Origin: JBFWIL01 sp050256015 | GTDB taxonomy: Bacteria; Bacteroidota; Bacteroidia; Bacteroidales; Prolixibacteraceae | Reading direction: 5' to 3' | DNA: 6,613 nt | Assembly: GCA_050256015.1 (NCBI GenBank) | Contig: JBFWIL010000154.1 | Coordinates: forward strand, 1-6,613 | Part shown: positions 1 through 5,466 of the stretch, piece after piece | Position numbering within the stretch: the stretch's first letter is position 1 | How the letters are laid out: every line of letters begins with the position of its first letter | Notes under the pieces: generated by a model | The model's input: the letters and a program-made list of their open reading frames with translations, nothing else | Databases searched by the model: none | Told to the model about the DNA's origin: nothing | Position numbers and translations under genes: made by a program

Positions 1-300
1 GGAGGGCGCAAATGCAAGGGCCTTGGAAACATGCCTGATGGCCATTGCGTAATTTAGATTCTGAGAATAGGCGATGCCCATGCGCAGTCGCAAATAGTAA
101 TAATCAATGCCGTTGTTAAGATAACGGTTCCCGGTAATGACCAATGAATCCCAACTGCTATTGAGGTATTGCCGGTAGGTAATGGCATCGGATGTGGCCA
201 CATCGGGATGATCCTGTGCCCTCATTTCCGAGAAGAACGGCGAACAGAGCAGAAATGCCCCCAGAATGCCTCCAATAATTTTTGTCTTTATACAGTTCAT
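1..300 (-). CDS. Exported TPR-like protein, N-terminal part (runs off left edge)
   Basis: Only the first 100 codons lie in the window; the reading frame is still open at base 1. The start is the ATG at 298-300. Residues 1-29 look like a Sec signal peptide: basic start (MNCIKTK), hydrophobic core (IIGGILGAFLL), and a likely signal peptidase I site near MRA-Q at about residue 28. Cys19 lies at the end of the core, but FLLC is a poor lipobox, so a lipoprotein is less likely. Residues about 45-100 look helical and TPR-like (DYYYLRLRMGIAY, then NYAMAIRHVSKALAFAP), matching the usual pattern of a helix pair ending in a proline. From memory, Bacteroidetes proteins with such an N-terminus often continue into an outer-membrane beta-barrel, but that part is not visible here. 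The gene starts 29 bases after the transporter-peptidase fusion on the same strand and is probably the last visible gene of the operon. Periplasmic or outer-membrane location is inferred from the signal peptide; the function is unknown. Confidence 0.5.
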   Translation of the reverse strand, partial: MNCIKTKIIGGILGAFLLCSPFFSEMRAQDHPDVATSDAITYRQYLNSSWDSLVITGNRYLNNGIDYYYLRLRMGIAYSQNLNYAMAIRHVSKALAFAPS

Positions 301-329
301 CTCGCAAAAAATTAATGATTAGGATTTTG

Positions 330-2498
330 CTATAAGGTGTCTGTCTTTATTTCCTGAAGACCCCGTTCGGTAATCAGAATCCGGAAACTGTATTTGGTTT
401 TTTCGTGTCCCATGACCTTGGTGGTTACTTGCGAGTTCAGGGTGATCCTGTCGGATGATAGTGCGGAGGGATCTCCTTGATATTGCAGGGCATACCCGGC
501 TTCTATAAAGCGTACAAATGGCGCCACTAAATCGTGACCAACCAGAGAGAATCGGTTAAAAATGTGGTGGAGCGGAAACTTCGATTCCACCTGTAGCTGT
601 ACAAAGTTGGCCAGCAATACTTCGTACAGCGCAAGATAAGCCATATATAGCCATGATTTCTTGCTTCCCTCAAAATGGGTAAAGCGGAGCAGGCTTCCAT
701 CGTTCATAAAATAGGCCGAGGAACAGCTCTCTTTCTCCCACAAATAGGATTGGTTCAGAGAATTGGTTACCACTTCCCATTTGGCCTTTTTAACTGCATT
801 ATTCCGGATCATCTCTACTTCCAGTACCTGCCCGGAGGTCCATTCAAAAGCTTTTTGAAGGAGTTTATCTATGGGAATATTAGAAACAATTGTGTTGGCA
901 TCAGGGATTTCAAAGCTTTTGGGCAACAGAGATCCATTATGGCGGTAAACATAATGGCTAATTGGGTAATCGAGTGTTTTTGAGCCAATATATGGGGTTG
1001 CTTGCATTTGAAAATGAAGGTGTGGATATGGAGAACGCCCGGAATTGCCACAGAGCGCAATGCTATCACCCGCTTTAACATGGTCTCCTTTTTTAACTTT
1101 TATACTTTGTTCCTTAAGGTGGCTTAGGTTAGTGTACAGATAATCGTGATGTTTTATCACAATCGTATTTCCCCAGTTCTGAATCAGGTTTTCGGTTCCA
1201 ACCACATTATCCGCAATGCCGTCCTGTACCTCCGAGACCACCCCATCGGCAGGGGCCAGAATGGTTTTTCCGTAACAATAATAGTCGGTAAGCAGATCTC
1301 CTTCGTTTTTATATTGCTGCCCCTCCGTATCCGTAATAACAAAATCCAGGGCATGGCGGTAATCATCCTTATGCGTGTATGGCCCACTGTGTCCCTGCGA
1401 CACCATCCATTCGCCCCAAAAAGGGAGTTTTATGGGTATATGGAACGCAAACCGGAACCGGTTCTTTGAAACCAGACTGGTGTACAAATTCTCTTCGGGC
1501 GAATGACGTTGAATAAATACTTCCGATAAAGACTTTGACGGGTATACCCGCAATTTTATGGCATAAATAAACAGAATCACCACCACGTTAAACGACAACG
1601 AATATACGGGCAGTTGAAAAGTCCCAAACAGATTATAAAAGCTAATGGTTACCAGGGCCACCAGAGGGGTTAAAGCCACTGCCCACATATACGATGCCAA
1701 CGAGGGCACAAAGAAATAGGAGCCAATGGCAATTGCGGTGAGAATGTAATTAAACCCTACATAATTATAGATAAATAGGGTCATATCTACCCCTAACAGA
1801 TGGTAAAATATCCACGCAGAGTAGAACCCGATGATCGATAAAGTAAACGCTATACGGGAATATAAAAACAGACCGATGGCTATGATTAGCCCTGCTAACA
1901 CATTGAATTGAAAAAAAATCGCTCCGAGAGAGGTTAGGTAGGCTTTAATGGATACGGGGATAGGCAATGAGGTGCTTAACTCGTACAGCTTCACTATTTT
2001 ATGCCCGCCCATTTGGTATAACTCATTTAATATGAAGATCCCCTTGTCGTTCATGGATAATGCATCAAAACTTCGGGTAGCCAGAATGATCATCCATATG
2101 GCAATTAAAAAAGGGAGGCTGAGAAACGGGAGGTAATATTTGCCCAACACCCCTTGCAACGACAAGCTGAGGATTAGGGAGAAAAACGACGAGAGAATAA
2201 TGATGAAGAACAGACCCAAAGAGTGCTCAAAGAATACACCCAAACCGAGCGCGGTAAGCAGGCTGTTAAAGCCATAAAATCCTTTGGCGATTAGATTTTT
2301 GTCATACCCAAGCCAGAGGGCAAGCGAGTTGGATAGCACCACCGCAAATAATCCGGCAATACCTGCATAGGGATTGAGAAAAGTAACCACAACAAGCAAT
2401 CCGGAAAACCAGAGATTATCTGAAAAGAATATCTGAGAATAGCTGTTTAAAATTCCCTGAAAGAACCGGAGTGTCTCTTCTTTTTTAAGATACTTCAT
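330..2498 (-). CDS. Urea-transporter-like membrane domain fused to M23/LytM metallopeptidase
   Basis: A 722-residue two-part protein. Residues about 20-317 are hydrophobic and show the internal duplication of the SLC14/UT urea transporter family: LNPYAGIAGL and GFYGFNSLLTALGLG in half one, and VGFNYILTAIAIGS in half two. The signature LPXXTXPF appears as LPFLSLPF (123-130) and LPVYSLSF (296-303). Residues about 352-515 are an M23 zinc peptidase domain: YTH (His376), HALD (382-385), APADGVV (415-421), TNLSHL (His460), GDSIALCGNSG (477-487) and PHLHFQ (492-497). The first zinc ligand is His376 or His382, with Asp385 and His495; His460 and His493 are the likely catalytic pair. Residues about 530-722 match no family I recognise. 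The ATG at 2496-2498 overlaps the stop of the decarboxylase gene by one base (TAATG), which implies translational coupling. The family assignments are strong. Urea as substrate and peptidoglycan as target are not shown, and the side of the membrane on which the peptidase sits is uncertain (see findings). Confidence 0.5.
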   Translation of the reverse strand: MKYLKKEETLRFFQGILNSYSQIFFSDNLWFSGLLVVVTFLNPYAGIAGLFAVVLSNSLALWLGYDKNLIAKGFYGFNSLLTALGLGVFFEHSLGLFFIIILSSFFSLILSLSLQGVLGKYYLPFLSLPFLIAIWMIILATRSFDALSMNDKGIFILNELYQMGGHKIVKLYELSTSLPIPVSIKAYLTSLGAIFFQFNVLAGLIIAIGLFLYSRIAFTLSIIGFYSAWIFYHLLGVDMTLFIYNYVGFNYILTAIAIGSYFFVPSLASYMWAVALTPLVALVTISFYNLFGTFQLPVYSLSFNVVVILFIYAIKLRVYPSKSLSEVFIQRHSPEENLYTSLVSKNRFRFAFHIPIKLPFWGEWMVSQGHSGPYTHKDDYRHALDFVITDTEGQQYKNEGDLLTDYYCYGKTILAPADGVVSEVQDGIADNVVGTENLIQNWGNTIVIKHHDYLYTNLSHLKEQSIKVKKGDHVKAGDSIALCGNSGRSPYPHLHFQMQATPYIGSKTLDYPISHYVYRHNGSLLPKSFEIPDANTIVSNIPIDKLLQKAFEWTSGQVLEVEMIRNNAVKKAKWEVVTNSLNQSYLWEKESCSSAYFMNDGSLLRFTHFEGSKKSWLYMAYLALYEVLLANFVQLQVESKFPLHHIFNRFSLVGHDLVAPFVRFIEAGYALQYQGDPSALSSDRITLNSQVTTKVMGHEKTKYSFRILITERGLQEIKTDTL

Positions 2499-3862
2499 TA
2501 ATTTAAATGGTTGGGAAGATGTTCCTGTTGTTTTAGGGTGTCAATGGTTTCTTTTTTCCTGATAATATGTGCATTCTGTGTAGTATCAATGAGAGCAACG
2601 GAGGGGCGCATCGTGATAAATTGCATCCATTGCGTCATATTATATGCACCAACGCGCTGGACTACCAATTGGTCTCCTTTTTTTACCAAAGGCAATATAA
2701 CAGCAGGTCTAATGATATCTATATTCATACACAATGGGCCGTAAATGATGGTTTCTTCGGTATGGTCGGTGCCTAAGGATGTAGGCGAAACAGTATGGTC
2801 GTACCAAAAGGAGGTAAAAAGAATGTTCACTCCGGCATCGATAATGGTAGCCCGGCGCCCGTCGGGCAGCCGTTTGTTGGCAATAACTGTAGTTAAAAGG
2901 CTCCCGGCCTCATCAATCAGGGCTCTGCCTGTTTCAAGGATTAACAAAGGAAGATCATTGGGCTTTATGGTGGAATTGATCAGGGCCGAAGTGATGGCAT
3001 CGGCATATTCGTCGAACGAAGGTGCTGTATCGTACCCCTGAAGATATGACCCTCTTAATGTGTTTTTTGACGCAAAGCCCCCGCCAACATCAATATATTT
3101 AATGGTGTGGTTGTATTTATGCTGAATTTCCACCATAAGATTGGCTAGTTTTGAGGTGGCCACCCTATACGCCGATGGCGTGGTAATGTACGTGCCAATG
3201 TGTGTATGTAAACCTGCCAAATCTAATACACCACTTAAGAGGATTCGGTTTAAGGCTTCCCATGCTTCTCCATTTTCGTAATTAAAGCCAAAGCGATCCC
3301 ATTGAGGATAAATCCCGGTATCCATATTAACACGTATGGCTACCTTGGATTTTATTCCCAATTTTTTGGACAGTTCGATGAGCAAATATAATTCGTCGAA
3401 GTGGTCGATGTGAATAAGAGAATGGTTCAGGATGGCCAGTTCGAGGGCTTTTGAGCTTTTCTCCGGTCCATTGAAAATAATCTGTGATCCGGCGACACCG
3501 TTTTGTATGGCTTTTTCATATTCAAACTCTGAAACTACCTCGGCCCAAGAGCCTTCCTGATGAAATATTTTACATACTGCATCGAGGTAATTGGTCTTAT
3601 ACGACCAGGCAAATTGCACCTTTGGATAGCGGGTAGAGAAGGCAGATTTTGCTTCATTGATGGTTTTGCGAATTGTTTTTTCGGAAAGGACAAACAATGG
3701 CGATCCGTAATCGGCCAATAAACGATCTACAGGTATTCCGTCAATCTCATTAATGGCTGTCATCCGATTCTTAGAACCGAATTTGGCTGGTAACCCGGTG
3801 GAAACTTTTTTTATAAACGGACGTTCAAATTTTAGTTTTTCCATGGTGTTATAATTCTCCAT
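2498..3862 (-). CDS. Fold-type III PLP-dependent decarboxylase (LysA/ODC-like)
   Basis: 454 residues, close to the usual length of diaminopimelate decarboxylase-type enzymes with a short N-terminal extension (about 40 residues before IDGIPVDRLLADYGSPLFV). Visible motifs, in order: SYKTN with Lys89 as the expected PLP Schiff-base lysine; EVVSEFE (108-114); IIFNGPEKS (128-136); HIDHFDEL (151-158); RVNMDTG (177-183); GLHTHIGT (217-224); IDVGGGF (257-263), the phosphate-binding glycines; ETGR (310-313), corresponding to EPGR; IIDAGVN (340-346); YGPLCMNID (374-382) with the conserved Cys378; and GAYN (405-408) with a PLP-contacting tyrosine. All core catalytic positions are present, so it should be active as a cytoplasmic homodimer, probably decarboxylating a free or conjugated amino acid. 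The specificity element reads CMNID rather than the CESxD of LysA, so lysine biosynthesis is not assumed. The start could be ATG 3862 (overlapping the ATP-grasp gene by 14 bases) or ATG 3844 (Met7, 4 bases after that gene's stop). The family call is firm; the substrate is unknown. Confidence 0.5.
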   Translation of the reverse strand: MENYNTMEKLKFERPFIKKVSTGLPAKFGSKNRMTAINEIDGIPVDRLLADYGSPLFVLSEKTIRKTINEAKSAFSTRYPKVQFAWSYKTNYLDAVCKIFHQEGSWAEVVSEFEYEKAIQNGVAGSQIIFNGPEKSSKALELAILNHSLIHIDHFDELYLLIELSKKLGIKSKVAIRVNMDTGIYPQWDRFGFNYENGEAWEALNRILLSGVLDLAGLHTHIGTYITTPSAYRVATSKLANLMVEIQHKYNHTIKYIDVGGGFASKNTLRGSYLQGYDTAPSFDEYADAITSALINSTIKPNDLPLLILETGRALIDEAGSLLTTVIANKRLPDGRRATIIDAGVNILFTSFWYDHTVSPTSLGTDHTEETIIYGPLCMNIDIIRPAVILPLVKKGDQLVVQRVGAYNMTQWMQFITMRPSVALIDTTQNAHIIRKKETIDTLKQQEHLPNHLN

Positions 3863-4895
3863 TCATTGTTAATTGTTCAAATTCCTTCATTCCGATAATC
3901 ATATCGTACGAATAGCGGATAAACATTTTGCCGACATCATAGTGCGTGAATGGTTCCACTTTCATCCCCAAAGCAAGTTGAACCAGCGCCTCCGGCTGGT
4001 TTTGTCCGGCACCTACGGCTAAATATACCCAGGCGGGGATACGGGGGTTGATTTCGATGATGTACATTTTATTGTCGCCGCTCTTTATGATCTCTAACTC
4101 CATGCCCCCACGCCATTTGGTTTGTGAAATAATCATGTGGGTAATATCCAGTAAGCGGGGCTCATCGATGGTGATGCCTCCCCATGCCTTTCCTTTATCG
4201 GTGATATACGTTTTACGCATTGGAACTGCGCCTATGGTATTGCCCAGCCCATCGCCCAATGCCACTACGTTAAGTTCCGTGCCTTCAATGTATTCCTGCA
4301 CTATTACCGGAAAGCCCCATTTTGCACTGGTTTTAAAAAAATACGATTCGGCTTGGGCTACATTATTAGCCACGTAAGCGTCATAGTATTTGCCTTTAAT
4401 CATTACCGGGAATTTGTATTTCTTAACAGCATCTTCCAGTTCCCGGGAGGTCGACACCGGCATACTGCGGGGAATATGAACTCCATACTTTTCGCCGAAC
4501 TCCGGTAGGTTCGACTTGTGTCTTTCTTCAAATTGACCCATGGTGGGAAGCAAAGTGGAGATGCCCTGTTTTTTGAGGTACTCAGCCGATTTTATAAAGG
4601 CATAGAGTTCCGCATCAAAATTGGGAATCAGAACGTCAATTTTCTCTTTGCGATGCACTTCAAGAACCCGCTCAATCAAAGCATCTGAACCATCGGAGGG
4701 ATAGGGGACCATGTAGGTTTTGTCGACCAAATCGTGCATATATATGCCTGGCTCCAGATTTTCGTAGGCCAGCCCAACGATTCGGGGCTCAAAGAAAGTG
4801 GATTCTCTGATACCACGTACTACCGGAATCCCCGGTCCCGGGCTGTCGATATTGTTTAATCCGGTTACGGCAATGGTAATGGGTTGCTTATTCAT
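3849..4895 (-). CDS. ATP-grasp ligase, CarB-like
   Basis: 348 residues, the size of a single-chain ATP-grasp enzyme. The N-terminal pre-ATP-grasp region (1-110) has a nucleotide-fold start (ITIAVTGLNN) and a typical late strand (IDVLIPNFDAE, 86-96). The ATP-grasp core follows: PVMIKGK with Lys167, likely an ATP phosphate contact; VIVQEYIEGTELNV (197-210), the adenine-hinge strand and the following acidic motif; then GGMELEII with Glu268 and YIIEINPR with Glu281 and Asn283 as Mg2+ ligands; and a tail (AWVYLAVGAGQNQPEALVQLALG, with both halves typical) seen in CarB-like members. Such enzymes activate a carboxylate as an acyl phosphate and join it to an amine or another nucleophile. The glycine-rich loop after Lys167 is replaced by KYYDAYVA. 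The ATG at 4893-4895 lies inside the end of the PqqD-like gene (8-base overlap), and its own end overlaps the decarboxylase start. Cytoplasmic. Fold and metal site are clear; acceptor and donor substrates cannot be read from the sequence. Confidence 0.5.
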   Translation of the reverse strand: MNKQPITIAVTGLNNIDSPGPGIPVVRGIRESTFFEPRIVGLAYENLEPGIYMHDLVDKTYMVPYPSDGSDALIERVLEVHRKEKIDVLIPNFDAELYAFIKSAEYLKKQGISTLLPTMGQFEERHKSNLPEFGEKYGVHIPRSMPVSTSRELEDAVKKYKFPVMIKGKYYDAYVANNVAQAESYFFKTSAKWGFPVIVQEYIEGTELNVVALGDGLGNTIGAVPMRKTYITDKGKAWGGITIDEPRLLDITHMIISQTKWRGGMELEIIKSGDNKMYIIEINPRIPAWVYLAVGAGQNQPEALVQLALGMKVEPFTHYDVGKMFIRYSYDMIIGMKEFEQLTMNGEL

Positions 4896-5136
4896 TGTCC
4901 GCTAATTGATAATTGAGCAACATACCGATAAAATCCATGTAATATCTTTCCAGAGTAGAAGCATCTACTTCATAACGCTCCAATATTCGGGATTGTATCT
5001 CATCATCGGGCTTATTTTCTTTTAGCATTTTCACGACTTCCAATCCAATGGGGTTGAGGGTATAGGATTCGCCAGTAGAAGGGTCAAACACATAACCCGA
5101 ATCGCTGAGGGCAACGTTTTTGTGTAGTTTTATCAT
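4888..5136 (-). CDS. Small stand-alone PqqD-like protein (RRE-type domain)
   Basis: 82 residues starting at the ATG at 5134-5136. A longer in-frame reading would begin at a GTG at 5181, but its extra 15 residues (mixed hydrophobic, no family match) lie across the best promoter candidate, so the ATG is preferred. The pattern is that of the PqqD family: a beta hairpin (KNVALSDSGYVFDPSTGESY, residues 6-25), then LNPIGLEVVKML (27-38), a helix with a DDEI motif (44-47), ILERYEVDASTLERYY (51-66) and a final helix FIGMLLNYQL (69-78). PqqD and related RRE domains bind the leader peptide of a ribosomally made peptide and deliver it to the modifying enzyme. Some stand-alone Bacteroidetes copies have no known precursor. 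It is the first gene of the cluster and overlaps the ATP-grasp gene, which suggests that the two products work together. No precursor peptide is obvious nearby, so a RiPP role is inference. Family assignment fairly confident. Confidence 0.5.
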   Translation of the reverse strand: MIKLHKNVALSDSGYVFDPSTGESYTLNPIGLEVVKMLKENKPDDEIQSRILERYEVDASTLERYYMDFIGMLLNYQLADNE

Positions 5137-5169
5137 AATCCGGCATTTTGAATGGAGTATGAAAGATAC

Positions 5170-5177
5170 TAAATATA
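5170..5177 (-). promoter_or_regulatory. Candidate -7 promoter element of the leftward operon
   Basis: On the minus strand this reads TATATTTA, one mismatch from the Bacteroidetes -7 consensus TAnnTTTG. It lies 33 bases upstream of the ATG at 5136, which would leave a leader of roughly 25-30 bases. No good -33 TTG is found at the expected distance, so support is modest. It is the best match to the consensus that I find on this strand in the intergenic region. Confidence 0.5.
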
Positions 5178-5334
5178 TCACAACCCTAGTGTCCAGATAA
5201 TTTTTCAGTAAACAACATCAAAATCGAGAGGTGGCTTACACCCGGACTTACCAAAGAGAGTAAATTTTTTTCTCACCCATAACTCTACATACCCGTTTGT
5301 CCACATACCCAATGAAATCAGAAGTTATGACTTT

Positions 5335-5362
5335 ACCGAAATGAATCGAAGATTATTTCGGT
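5335..5362. repeat. Perfect 8-bp inverted repeat (possible operator or hairpin)
   Basis: ACCGAAAT (5335-5342) and ATTTCGGT (5355-5362) are exact reverse complements separated by 12 bases. There is no T-run directly after either arm, so an intrinsic terminator is unlikely. The position, upstream of both divergent promoter candidates, would suit a regulator-binding site; that is inference. Confidence 0.5.
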
Positions 5363-5432
5363 TTCTGGACAAGCTGATGGCCGAATACATAAGAATCACC
5401 GGCGGTGTTACGTAATCATTGCGATTTCTAAT

Positions 5433-5440
5433 TACCTTTG
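5433..5440 (+). promoter_or_regulatory. Bacteroidetes-type -7 promoter element for the acyltransferase gene
   Basis: TACCTTTG is an exact match to TAnnTTTG, the -7 element of the main sigma factor in Bacteroidetes. Transcription would begin near 5446-5448, giving a leader of about 20 bases before the ATG at 5467. The -33 TTG is not well placed: the nearest TTG, at 5419-5421, is only 11 bases upstream. This element supports the ATG at 5467 over the upstream TTG at 5419 as the start codon. Confidence 0.5.
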
Positions 5441-5466
5441 ATACAAAACTCAACAAAAGTTTTTCA

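Larger units (their letters stand above)
5137..5466. other. Divergent intergenic region
   Basis: About 330 bases between the leftward operon and the rightward acyltransferase gene. By eye it is AT-richer than the flanking genes. It holds a promoter candidate for each direction, a perfect 8-bp inverted repeat (5335-5362), a short direct repeat ACATACCC (5287-5294 and 5303-5310) and two mini-ORFs: 33 codons leftward (5205-5306) and 24 codons rightward (5341-5415). I see no tRNA, known riboswitch or clear intrinsic terminator in it. Confidence 0.5.

Noticed and set aside
675..1469. Rightward ORFs of about 100 residues inside the transporter-peptidase gene
   Set aside because: They lie antisense to strongly supported coding sequence, including the M23 motifs, and have no recognisable domains.
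5137..5181. Longer PqqD-like protein starting at GTG 5181
   Set aside because: The extra residues match no PqqD feature and cover the likely promoter; ATG 5136 gives a normal-sized domain.
5230..5242. Small hairpin GGTG/CACC with a 5-base loop
   Set aside because: Only four base pairs and no T-run; expected by chance.
5257..5275. GAGA...TCTC inverted repeat around a T-run, considered as a terminator
   Set aside because: The stem is only about four pairs and AT-rich, and no gene ends nearby on either strand.
5419..5466. Longer acyltransferase starting at TTG 5419
   Set aside because: The extension would begin upstream of the exact TAnnTTTG promoter element at 5433-5440, and its 16 residues add no family feature. 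ATG 5467 places the LDGLRG motif near the N-terminus, as usual for the family.
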